Shown here piece by piece: positions 8,435 through 16,138 of a stretch of DNA of 54,482 nt (the stretch's first letter is position 1; each line of letters begins with the position of its first letter). This DNA is from Polyangia bacterium (lineage in GTDB: Bacteria > Myxococcota_A > Polyangia > Polyangiales > Polyangiaceae). The DNA lies in the NCBI GenBank assembly GCA_030426145.1, contig JAUHZF010000014.1:1-54482 (forward strand). Direction: 5' to 3'. The notes beneath the pieces were generated by a model, which saw only the letters and a list, made by a program, of their open reading frames with translations, was not told the origin of the DNA and did no database searches. A program made the translations under genes and the position numbers.

Positions 8435-9394
8435 ATGCACGGAGTTCAGACCATCGACGCGCACTACGCCGGCCAGGAAGGATTTGCGGCGGTCTACATG
8501 ATCGAGGACCGCGGGGAGGTCGCCTTCGTCGAAACGAACACGAGCCATGCGGTACCCCGTATGCTCGCGGCTCTGGAAGCGGCGGGCCGCGCGCCCGAAG
8601 ACGTGAAGTTCGTCATCATCACGCACGTCCACCTCGACCACGCGGGGGGGGCTTCGGCCCTGATGAAGGCTTGCCCAAACGCCACGCTCCTTGCGCACCC
8701 CAAGGCAGCGAAGAACATCGTCGAACCGGGGCGACTGGTGGAGAGCGCAAAGCAGGTCTACGGCGAGGAGCAGTACAACAAGCTCTACGGCGTGATCGAG
8801 CCCATCGCCGCGGAGCGCGTACGCGCCGTGGATGACGAAGAGGTGTTCGAGCTTGGCGGCCGAGAGCTCCACTTCTTCGAGACGCGAGGCCACGCCAACC
8901 ACCACGTGAGCATTCACGACCGTGCGGCCAACGGGATCTTCACCGGCGACACGTTTGGCATCTGCTACCCGCACCAGCAGGGCAACGGTCTGTTCGTCTT
9001 TCCGACGACCACACCCACCGACTTCGATCCCCAAGCGGCGCTCGAGAGCTTGGATCGCATTGCCAGCATGGGGGCCGAGCGCGTCTTTCTGACGCACTTC
9101 GGTGAGCGCACGGACATCGCGCCCATGGCCTCCCAGCTACGCCCACAGATTGAACGCTACGGAAGCGTGGTGGAGGAGGCCGACGCCTCAGGGCGCGAGG
9201 GTGAAGAGCTGGACAGATTCTGCGCTGCGCAGATCCTCGCGGAGTTCCGCTCCGCCTACCAAGCTCACGGCTTGGAGGGCGACCCGAGTGAGGACCCACT
9301 CGCCAAGTTGGACGTCGAACTCAACGGTCAAGGGGTCGCCTTCGCAGTGAAGAAGCGTCGCTACAAGCGAGCGAAGACCGCTCAGGGCAGCTGA
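8435..9394 (+). CDS. Metallo-beta-lactamase-fold hydrolase
   Basis: I use ATG8435, which begins MHGVQTIDAHYAGQEG; a longer open frame to 8138 lies inside the opposite-strand SMP-30 gene and has the composition of a shadow. The 319-residue protein carries the signature THVHLDHAGG near residue 67, further ligands at GHANHH and FTGDTFG, and a final His in LTHFGE, so the binuclear metal site looks complete. It has a long C-terminal helical extension. The family includes glyoxalase-II-like and lactonase-like enzymes; the substrate cannot be read from the sequence. No signal peptide is seen. Confidence 0.85.
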   Translation: MHGVQTIDAHYAGQEGFAAVYMIEDRGEVAFVETNTSHAVPRMLAALEAAGRAPEDVKFVIITHVHLDHAGGASALMKACPNATLLAHPKAAKNIVEPGRLVESAKQVYGEEQYNKLYGVIEPIAAERVRAVDDEEVFELGGRELHFFETRGHANHHVSIHDRAANGIFTGDTFGICYPHQQGNGLFVFPTTTPTDFDPQAALESLDRIASMGAERVFLTHFGERTDIAPMASQLRPQIERYGSVVEEADASGREGEELDRFCAAQILAEFRSAYQAHGLEGDPSEDPLAKLDVELNGQGVAFAVKKRRYKRAKTAQGS

Positions 9395-9446
9395 TGGTCG
9401 ATGGGGCTGTCGCGAGCAGTACGGCAGTCCCCGACGTGGGCTAGCC

Positions 9447-9658
9447 TCACACGAAGTGGAGCATCAACCGAAGAACGGCGAAGCCAAGGGCCAACCCCGC
9501 GAAGGCTAGCCGCCCTTGTCCGTGGCTCTGAACCGCCTCGTGCAGGTGCCCCTCGACCTGGCCCTCTTGGAAGCATTCAAAGCAGACCGGGGCTCCTCTG
9601 TGACTCAGATGCTGTCGATCTTGGAGATTTCGGCTCGGCAGGCGGTGCAGTTGGTCAT
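9447..9658 (-). pseudogene. Frameshifted zinc-ribbon membrane microprotein
   Basis: Reading the minus strand from ATG9658 gives MTNCTACRAEISKIDSI and then a TGA at 9605-9607. The neighbouring frame continues with APVCFECF and ends in a hydrophobic helix (LAFAGLALGFAVLRLMLHFV) at stop 9447. Joined, the halves would be a ~70-residue protein with two CxxC pairs and one membrane segment, a layout seen in small zinc-ribbon membrane proteins. One small indel near 9598-9607 separates the two frames. This is either a real broken gene or a sequence error. Function unknown. Confidence 0.45.
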
Positions 9659-9736
9659 GTCGATCCCTCGAGGGTGGTTCTGAACAGCAGCTCTTTGCTG
9701 CACTCGAGGGGGTAGTCGCGTTCGTCGGCCAGCCGA

Positions 9737-11236
9737 TCACCCGCTAGGTTCGACTTCTTGTGGGAGGTAGTTCGTCGTGGGGAAAGCTGCCTCGGCGTCC
9801 GCGTGTAGTTGCGTCTTCCATGCGAGCGCCCCGACGGCGGCCTCAAGGTCCAAAGGCGTTCCGTCCCACAGTGGCACAGGCCGGATGGCGTCGATCCCCC
9901 GGGCCCGTTGACGTTTCCGCAGAGACGCCAACCCCTCCTCCGATAGGGCGGGCCGACCCGGATCGTCGGGGATCAGGCGGCCGTCCGGGTCGCGGAAGAT
10001 GAAGGTAGGACCCGACTCCTCCCTCCGGAGTTCCACGTCGCAGCCGCCCTCGTGTACCGCGACGTGGTGCTGCTGACAGAGGAGGACGAGATTGTCCTCA
10101 TTGGTCTCCCCGCCGTCACACCAGTGCTGGATGTGATGTGCCTGCGTGTAGGCGCGTCGCTTGCAACCCGGAAAGCGGCAGCCACGATCCCGAAGTCGAA
10201 GGGCTCGCATGAGAGGAACCGACACCGTCCGACGGCGGCGTCCCAATTCGAGGGGGGTCCCCCGCCCATCGACGAGCGCCGTCACCAGACCACAATCGCA
10301 TGCGATTCGCTTCAAGGAATCCCCGCTGATGAGTGTGCCGTCGTGTAGTTCGGCCCGCCAACGCTCGAGATGATCGATGTCGTTCGCAGGGACACTTGGG
10401 AGTCGCGCATCCAGGTGCTCGGGCCGGAGATGGACGAACAGCAGTGGTTGCATGGCCCTGGGGGCGGCAGCGAGTCCCAGATGGTGCGTCGTCGAAGGCG
10501 CATGGGAGGGCGGGCCGTCGAGGGCCGCGGACTCCGGTTCAGGAGGCTGGTCCTTGGGTGAAGCGCCTCGTTCCGGCTCCCCGTCGACCGCGGCCTCCCC
10601 GCCTGCTGCACAAGCCATAGCCTGCGCTTCCAGGCGCGCCCAATGCAACGCAGCGTCGGCCATGCTCGGACGCTCCTCTTGACTCGGCGCGAGCTGCTTC
10701 TGTGTCTCCCGGAGCGCTCCCCACAATTCGTCGACCTCGTCGGGAAGCAGTCGCATTTCGAGCGTCATCGTCCCATCGCGATGGGTACGCTTGCGCACGT
10801 AGCGCCTCTCGGGGTCCGTGGGCCGAGCGCCGTCCGGTAGCCGGGCGAAGGCGGCACAGATGCGCTCGAGCTGGGCACCCGTGGAACCTCTTGCCTGGTG
10901 CATGAGGAGCTCCTCGTTGGCGGGTGTGGCCACGCGGGTCATTGCGCGGACCTTCGTATAGCTGATCTCGCCCTTCTTCAGCGCTTCGTCGAGTCGCGGA
11001 AGTTCGGCAAGCCGGCGTGCAACGCGCACTTGCTCTCGTGCTGCACCCAGTCCGATTCCTATCCTCCAGCTGAGCCAAGCGGCGCAGCTCGTGGCTCCCT
11101 GTGCGGCCCACCCCTTGAGGTCATCGAAGGTGCGAATCGTTGTGAGCAACGCGTGTCGGGCGGCGTCGATACTCGCTGCAGTGGCAGCGATCTCTTCGGC
11201 GAGCTCGTCGATCTTCTGGCGTCTGGACCCATGCAT
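9737..11236 (-). CDS. DUF222 / HNH endonuclease (13E12-like)
   Basis: A 499-residue protein. The N-terminal half is helical DUF222 (AWLSWRIGIGLGAAREQVRV, then a RLAELPRLDEALKKGEISY stretch), and the C-terminal part is an HNH nuclease: CRFPGCKRRAYTQAHHIQHW, then NEDNLVLLCQQHHVAVHEGG. The CxxC and C/H pairs of the zinc-supported HNH fold are present. Genomes of actinobacteria and myxobacteria often carry many copies of this family. Their role is unsettled; proposals include mobile or recombination-linked functions. A charged, Pro-rich insert lies between the domains. The 121-base upstream gap is comparatively AT-rich and probably holds the promoter. Confidence 0.88.
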   Translation of the reverse strand: MHGSRRQKIDELAEEIAATAASIDAARHALLTTIRTFDDLKGWAAQGATSCAAWLSWRIGIGLGAAREQVRVARRLAELPRLDEALKKGEISYTKVRAMTRVATPANEELLMHQARGSTGAQLERICAAFARLPDGARPTDPERRYVRKRTHRDGTMTLEMRLLPDEVDELWGALRETQKQLAPSQEERPSMADAALHWARLEAQAMACAAGGEAAVDGEPERGASPKDQPPEPESAALDGPPSHAPSTTHHLGLAAAPRAMQPLLFVHLRPEHLDARLPSVPANDIDHLERWRAELHDGTLISGDSLKRIACDCGLVTALVDGRGTPLELGRRRRTVSVPLMRALRLRDRGCRFPGCKRRAYTQAHHIQHWCDGGETNEDNLVLLCQQHHVAVHEGGCDVELRREESGPTFIFRDPDGRLIPDDPGRPALSEEGLASLRKRQRARGIDAIRPVPLWDGTPLDLEAAVGALAWKTQLHADAEAAFPTTNYLPQEVEPSG

Positions 11237-11357
11237 GGCCGGGTCAAGCTATGGCGTGCGAAGCGTGTTGCAACCCCAATGGGTGTGATTCGTTGATAAA
11301 TGTGAAAAGCTCGAAATTGTTCGAATGATGCCGCGATTGTTGGGGTCGTCGATACGA

Positions 11358-12689
11358 TTAGTTGGGTATGGGCCGGCGTGCGTCGAAGGCATCTATCGCG
11401 GGAATGTCGCCTCCACGCTCGCTTCGAACCCGTGCCAGTGGATGGTGTGCTCGCGTTGTTCGTCTCCCGGGCGCCTCCGGTGCTGGCGTACCGCTACCGC
11501 TTTGCGCTCCGGGTAGATCGTGAGGCGCTGGCCGAGCCCCCCCCACTCCGAGGAAAGCCATGTTCGCGTCCGGTACTTCTTCTACGAGTCGCATCGTGAT
11601 TGGATGCGCGAGGACCAGACCGTGCGTGACGTCCTTGGAGACGATGCGTCGCAGGGCCCTGAAGTACGCGTCCTCTGTGCGGAAGCTGCGGCCCTCGAGC
11701 GGGGCGAGGAACGGCCATCTTGCTCGAGCTTCTTTGGTTTGGCGAAGCCCGGTGCGTCGCCAGAAGAGAAGCCCGTAGGAGAGGGACGTTGAGCTTGGGC
11801 TTCGCGCAGCAGTGATGAAATGAGCGGGGAGGATACGCCGGTTGCGCCACATTCCCTCGTGGAGCAGGAGAAGGCCGATGTGGGCGAGTGCGCGCGAGGT
11901 GAGCTCGAGTCCGAAGTAGGCTTGCGGGCCGCCGGACCTGTCCTTCGACCAGCGAGCATCTGAGATGCCGAGCGGAGCGAGGATGCGCTGGGAGACGTAC
12001 GCGTCCAACGGTTCGCCCGACGCCGACGCGATCACACCAGCGAGGAGTTGGCATGCGGCGTTGTTGTAGCGGAATCGGGTTCCCGGTCGGTGTTGAAGGC
12101 GCAGAGACCTCGCGTAGGCGAGCCGGTCTTCCGCCGAGTTGACCCCGTCGCTCGCATCGAGGCCGGTGTTGTGGTTGAGGACGTGTCTTAGTGTGATGGC
12201 ACGCCGTGCATCCGCCGCCATCTCGGGAAAGAAGGTGTGCAGGGGCACATCGAGGGAAGAGATCTTTCCGTCCGCGACGAGGGCCAAGATGCCGAGGGCG
12301 ACGATGCTCTTCGTGAGCGACTGCGTTTCCGTTGGCTCGTCCGGTCGCCAGTGTCGCTCCACCAGGATGCGGTCATCGACGATGAGAAGGAGATGGTCGG
12401 AGTTGGTGTTCTCGGCTTCCTTCACGAGCTCCGCCAACCGAGCCGTCGTGAAGCCGACGTCCGAGGGGGCCGTTCTGGGGAGCCAATTGTCGTCCGGGCC
12501 GTCGAAGCATACATCGCATGGCGGGCCAGATTCAGAGGCCAGCGGCTCCGCGGAAACGTCGGGCGGGGGCGAAGAGGGCCTTGCCGTCGATGCACCGCTT
12601 GAGGGGGTTGGTGGCGCCTCGTTCGCGCGGCAGCTCAAGGCCAAGGCCATCACGAGGGAACATGGGAGCCGTCGCACGCGGAGAAGCAT
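11358..12689 (-). CDS. Class-C beta-lactamase-fold serine hydrolase, frameshifted near C-terminus
   Basis: A lipoprotein signal ends in LALSC (Cys20), with a Pro/Ser spacer. The beta-lactamase/penicillin-binding fold then has SLTK (124-127) as the SxxK nucleophile motif and YNN (208-210) as the YxN motif. The protein should act outside the cytoplasm as an esterase, amidase or peptidase. After residue ~390 the sequence becomes Pro/Arg-rich and unlike the family. A run of eight C (11537-11544, G on the coding strand) lies exactly at that point. With seven bases the frame would continue LGQRLTIYPERKAVAVRQHR and end at the TAG at 11393-11395, a typical family ending. The reported end at 11358 is therefore probably an artefact of an indel. 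Confidence 0.8.
   Translation of the reverse strand: MLLRVRRLPCSLVMALALSCRANEAPPTPSSGASTARPSSPPPDVSAEPLASESGPPCDVCFDGPDDNWLPRTAPSDVGFTTARLAELVKEAENTNSDHLLLIVDDRILVERHWRPDEPTETQSLTKSIVALGILALVADGKISSLDVPLHTFFPEMAADARRAITLRHVLNHNTGLDASDGVNSAEDRLAYARSLRLQHRPGTRFRYNNAACQLLAGVIASASGEPLDAYVSQRILAPLGISDARWSKDRSGGPQAYFGLELTSRALAHIGLLLLHEGMWRNRRILPAHFITAARSPSSTSLSYGLLFWRRTGLRQTKEARARWPFLAPLEGRSFRTEDAYFRALRRIVSKDVTHGLVLAHPITMRLVEEVPDANMAFLGVGGARPAPHDLPGAQSGSGTPAPEAPGRRTTRAHHPLARVRSERGGDIPAIDAFDARRPIPN
11537..11544. repeat. C8 homopolymer at frameshift site
   Basis: Eight consecutive C on the plus strand inside the serine hydrolase gene. Removing one restores the family-typical C-terminus. This is a candidate sequencing error, mutation or slippage switch. 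Confidence 0.75.
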
Positions 12690-12747
12690 CGGCCGGTTGG
12701 GTACAGGTGGTCAACCTACGTTCTGGGCCTTGGGCTAGGGTGCGGAG

Positions 12748-13698
12748 GTGCGTTGGTCGATGGTGCTTCTCTGCGTGCTTGCGTGCGATTCGCGGGAGGC
12801 GCCCGTTTCTCGCGCGCCAGGCACCAACTCCGCGGCGTCGCCGAAGCATGTCGTCCCGGTATCGACCGATGTGCCCGACGCCACAGTCGCGCCGTCGCAT
12901 CGCGCTTCCGCGGAGGTGAGCATGAGCGCATCCGCTTCGGCGAGTGCCACCGAGCCTGCGCCTCCATGGGGACCGTTCATTCCCGGCGTGGTGCGGCGGC
13001 TGCCCCATTCCGCGGAACCGCGAATCGCTCTGACCTTCGACGCTTGCGGGGGGCCGGGCGGTGATGGCTATGACGATGTTCTCATTGATTTGCTGAAGAG
13101 AGAGAAGGTGCCTGCGACGCTGTTTCTCACTCGGCGATGGATCATCGAACACCCAGACGTTGCCGCGCGCCTGGCCGCCGAGCCGCTCTTCGAGCTCCAG
13201 AATCATGGGGCTCGACATCTGCCCTGTACGGTCAGGGGCCTTCGAGCGTTCGGAATCAAGGGGCCGGAGGACGAACGAGGAGCACGAGCGGAGATCGCGG
13301 GTGGAGCAAGTGCGATCGCAAAGCTGACCGGGACATCGCCCCGCTTCTACCGCCCGGGTACGGGGTACTTCGAGCCAGCTTGCGTAGAGGTGGTTCATGC
13401 TTCCGGAGCCCGCCCGCTCGGCTTTACGGTGGCGGGTGACGCGGGCGGCAGTTTTGCACGCGCGCGGATCGCTCGCGCGGTGGGAGAGGCGCCTCCCGGG
13501 GCGATTGTCCTGCTCCACATGAATCAACCCAACCATGAGATCGCGGATGCCGTACGTGATGCGCTGCCCCGGTTGCGCGCGCGACGGGTTGTGTTGGTGC
13601 GTCTCACCGAGGCCTTCTCGTTTCCGCGGAAGGGCGATTCGCGGCAGGTCGGTGGGAAGCCGACGTTCGACGGCAACGCAGGGCGGCAAACCGAGTAG
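12748..13698 (+). CDS. NodB-type polysaccharide deacetylase lipoprotein
   Basis: GTG12748 gives a short signal ending in VLAC (Cys13) and a Ser/Ala-rich linker (residues 20-70); the deacetylase domain follows. NodB motifs: TFDACGG (94-100) for the catalytic Asp region, HGARH (151-155) for the metal histidines, FYRPGTGYF for motif 3 and LLHMN for the catalytic His motif. The TFDACGG form lacks the second Asp of the usual TFDD. The enzyme should remove N-acetyl groups from a cell-surface glycan such as peptidoglycan or an exopolysaccharide. It is divergent from the serine hydrolase (58-base gap) and lies 9 bases before the TPM operon. Confidence 0.85.
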   Translation: MRWSMVLLCVLACDSREAPVSRAPGTNSAASPKHVVPVSTDVPDATVAPSHRASAEVSMSASASASATEPAPPWGPFIPGVVRRLPHSAEPRIALTFDACGGPGGDGYDDVLIDLLKREKVPATLFLTRRWIIEHPDVAARLAAEPLFELQNHGARHLPCTVRGLRAFGIKGPEDERGARAEIAGGASAIAKLTGTSPRFYRPGTGYFEPACVEVVHASGARPLGFTVAGDAGGSFARARIARAVGEAPPGAIVLLHMNQPNHEIADAVRDALPRLRARRVVLVRLTEAFSFPRKGDSRQVGGKPTFDGNAGRQTE

Positions 13699-13707
13699 GC
13701 TCGCGTC

Positions 13708-14160
13708 ATGGCGTTCGAGAGGCCAAGAGGGCCTGGCGGGTACTTTACTGCCACGGAGACGCGACGGCTCGTGAAGGCGATTCGCGATGCCGAGCAGGGC
13801 AATCGCGGGGAGGTGCGGGTGCACGTGGAGGGGCGCTGTAGGGACGAGGCGCTCGAGCGTGCGAAGGCGGTCTTTGGGCACTTGAAGATGAACGAAACCC
13901 GAGACGGCACCGGCGTGCTTCTCTACGTGGCCGTTCGCGATCGAAAGGTTGCGGTATTTGCTGGAGAGGGCATCGTCGAGCGTGGTCGCCACGGCTTCTG
14001 GGACGATGTCGTCAACGCGGTCGCGGAAGGGTATCGGTGCGGAGACCCAGTGGCTGGGCTCGAGTCGGCGCTCGACAAGGTGGGGGCGCTGCTTCGTGAG
14101 GCTGCGCCGGGAGACGATGATGCGGGTGACGAACTCCCGAACGCGGTGACGACGGCATGA
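13708..14160 (+). CDS. Short cytoplasmic TPM-domain protein
   Basis: A 150-residue protein without signal peptide or membrane segment. FTATETRRLVKAIRDAEQGN, then EVRVHVEGRC and GTGVLLYVAVRDRKVAVFAG, match the alpha/beta TPM (YgcG/Psb32) domain seen in stand-alone DUF-type relatives. It starts the operon of TPM/LemA proteins and overlaps the next gene by 4 bases (ATGA), so translation is probably coupled. The biochemical role of the family is unsettled; phosphatase activity has been reported for a plant member, TLP18.3. Confidence 0.75.
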   Translation: MAFERPRGPGGYFTATETRRLVKAIRDAEQGNRGEVRVHVEGRCRDEALERAKAVFGHLKMNETRDGTGVLLYVAVRDRKVAVFAGEGIVERGRHGFWDDVVNAVAEGYRCGDPVAGLESALDKVGALLREAAPGDDDAGDELPNAVTTA

Positions 14161-14861
14161 CGCGGGTGAAACTGGAGGCGGCACCATCGGAACCGGACGA
14201 CGAAGCCATGGGGGGCGAGGGTGGGGCCACAAAGCTCACACTGCGAGTACGTGGGGAGGCACGTTCGGTCCACCTCGATGACGTTGATGACGTGATCGGG
14301 CTTGCGGCGGAGCTCAAACAGCAGGCGAGCGATCGCCTTACGTCGAGTGACCTCGAGGACATCGGACGCGAACTCGACATCGAACCCATCTACGTGCGCA
14401 AGGCCGTGGAAGCGCTGCTGGCGCGCCAGGCTCAGCAGGAAAAGGACGCTGACGAACGAGCAAAGGCCGCCGCTCGAACGACCGCGCTCAGGAAACGACG
14501 CCTGATGCAGGTGGCCATCGCGCTAGGGTCTCTCTTCTTCGTGTTGTTCGTCGGCATCTATTCAAAGCAGTCGTCGCTGAGCGATGCGAAAGCGCAGGTG
14601 GATCAGAAAGCGGCGCAGGTCGACAACGTCATGGAGCGTCAGGCGACGGTGAAGGCCCGCTACCAAGGGGCTTCGCCGGGGCCGGAGCGCGATGCGATGC
14701 TCGATGGCGCAGAGAATCGGGTGCGAATCGAGAGGAAGCGCTACGATGAGGCTGCTGCGGCCTACAACGCCGAGGCAGGGGGAGTGCTTGCGGGTTTGGC
14801 GGCTGGGCTCTTCGGGTTGCCGGAGCGCGTCCCCCTGTCGAACGAGGTCGAGCGGTGGTGA
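14157..14861 (+). CDS. Membrane protein with shortened LemA-like domain
   Basis: A 234-residue protein in three parts. Residues 25-90 are soluble, with a short helical module (SSDLEDIGRELDIEPIYVRK) of a kind often found before membrane anchors. Residues 117-135 are a single membrane helix. Residues 146-224 resemble LemA: QVDQKAAQVDNVMERQATV corresponds to the first LemA helix, and GAENRVRIERKRYDEAAAAY with AGLFG to its characteristic C-terminal part (ENRI...RYNEAV...AGLFGF). Most of the central LemA bundle is missing. LemA genes are commonly paired with TPM genes, as here; both neighbours overlap it by a few bases. The LemA assignment is by motif reading. Confidence 0.65.
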   Translation: MTRVKLEAAPSEPDDEAMGGEGGATKLTLRVRGEARSVHLDDVDDVIGLAAELKQQASDRLTSSDLEDIGRELDIEPIYVRKAVEALLARQAQQEKDADERAKAAARTTALRKRRLMQVAIALGSLFFVLFVGIYSKQSSLSDAKAQVDQKAAQVDNVMERQATVKARYQGASPGPERDAMLDGAENRVRIERKRYDEAAAAYNAEAGGVLAGLAAGLFGLPERVPLSNEVERW

Positions 14862-16138
14862 GACACCTTTGGCTGGTCGTTTTGTGCATGTTGGTGCCCA
14901 CGCTGGTACTGGCTCAGCCGGGCACCGGCGTGAAGAGCGGGTCGATCATCAAGAAGGCCGTCAACGACCTCGTGCCGGTCCTGGACGATCCCACCACGCT
15001 GGAGGACCGATTGGTTCGCTACCACCGTCAGCGTGGGCTTCAGATGGCCGTGCTCATCATCGATTCGACCAACGGCGAGCCCATCGAGGATTATGCGAAC
15101 CGGGTCGCATCCGCGTGGCAGGGAGGGGATGCGGAGCGCCAAGATGGGGTTCTGTTCGTCCTCGCCGTCAATGATCGACGTATGCGCTTGGAGGTGGGCT
15201 ACGGGCTCGAGAGTCTGCTCACCGACGCACGTGCCAAGCGCATCTTGGAGGGGGCGAAGCCTCACCTTCGGAGATTCGACTACGACGAAGCGGTCGATCA
15301 GGTGGTTTCGGCCGTCCTGAGCTTGCACGCCAACGGGCCTTCTCCCGAACCTCGGCCTCCTCGGCAAGCGCAGACCCCCTTCCTCGGAGACGCTCAACCG
15401 CCGCTACCGGCTCACCGTCACGATCCCCTTCGGGCGATCTCGCTTTGGATCTATGGCCTCGCCATGCTCCTAGGGCTCTCGTCTGGGGCTGCCCTTGCGG
15501 AGGTGGCGCGTCGCAACCGCAAGCGTGAATTCGACGCCATCGTGGAAGACCGCGAGCGCAAGCCTGCCGCGTGGTGGGAGGTGCCAGCCCAGGTGCTAGT
15601 CGTCCCGGCCGGGGCCCTCGTCGCGGGCGCGATCATGCTCGCTGGCGTGAGCTGGGAGCAGATGGGGGCCTTTGGCCTGGCCTTCCTGTTCGGGTGGGCA
15701 GGTTCCGTCGTTCTCGCGGACTCCCCGGCGGCCAGGAACGCGTTCTTCGCGATGATGGGGGCCGTCTACTTGGTCGTGTGGTTCATCGAGCCCCAGTCCG
15801 ATGACCCCTGGGTTCTGGTCGCGCTCGTGCACACGATGGTGAGTCTCGTCCCGATGGGAGCGATTGGGCTCATGATGGTGGGCAACTCCGCGGAGAGCTC
15901 GGGCGGCGGGGGGACCTATGCCTCTTCGTGGTCTTCGAGTAGCGCGTCGCCCTCCTGGTCTGGTAGCTCGTCGTGGTCGGATTCGTCGTCGAGCACCTCA
16001 TCGTGGTCGTCGAGTAGCTCCTCCTCGTCGTGGTCGAGCAGCTCGTCGTCGAGTTCATGGTCGTCGAGCAGCAGCTCCTCGAGCTACTCGGGGGGAGGAG
16101 GGTCGTTTGGGGGTGGCGGTGCAAGCTCGAGTTGGTGA
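14855..16138 (+). CDS. TPM-domain (YgcG-like) membrane protein 1
   Basis: A 427-residue protein starting at GTG14855 (GTG14858 is also possible), overlapping the LemA-like gene. A signal peptide covers residues 1-20 (VLAQ cleavage). The TPM domain runs about 45-165 with QMAVLIIDSTNGEPIEDYA and DGVLFVLAVNDRRMRLEVG, which are hallmarks of the family. Several membrane helices follow, starting near residue 193. The last ~80 residues are Ser/Trp/Gly repeats ending GGGGSFGGGGASSSW, the usual YgcG-type tail in an extended form. It probably sits in the inner membrane with the TPM domain outside. Confidence 0.85.
   Translation: MVRHLWLVVLCMLVPTLVLAQPGTGVKSGSIIKKAVNDLVPVLDDPTTLEDRLVRYHRQRGLQMAVLIIDSTNGEPIEDYANRVASAWQGGDAERQDGVLFVLAVNDRRMRLEVGYGLESLLTDARAKRILEGAKPHLRRFDYDEAVDQVVSAVLSLHANGPSPEPRPPRQAQTPFLGDAQPPLPAHRHDPLRAISLWIYGLAMLLGLSSGAALAEVARRNRKREFDAIVEDRERKPAAWWEVPAQVLVVPAGALVAGAIMLAGVSWEQMGAFGLAFLFGWAGSVVLADSPAARNAFFAMMGAVYLVVWFIEPQSDDPWVLVALVHTMVSLVPMGAIGLMMVGNSAESSGGGGTYASSWSSSSASPSWSGSSSWSDSSSSTSSWSSSSSSSSWSSSSSSSSWSSSSSSSSYSGGGGSFGGGGASSSW
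15896..16136 (+). repeat. Ser/Trp-coding low-complexity tract
   Basis: Codons for Ser (TCG, AGC) with regular TGG repeat in units of the SSWSSSSSS type, ending in a Gly-rich segment. It encodes the tail of the first TPM protein. The minus strand of this tract gives a spurious Thr/Ser-rich open frame. Confidence 0.7.

Noticed and set aside
11300-11330. LexA-like CGAAC-N4-TCGAG in the promoter region of the HNH gene
   Set aside because: The right half is not GTTCG, so the dyad is broken; one such partial match is expected by chance.
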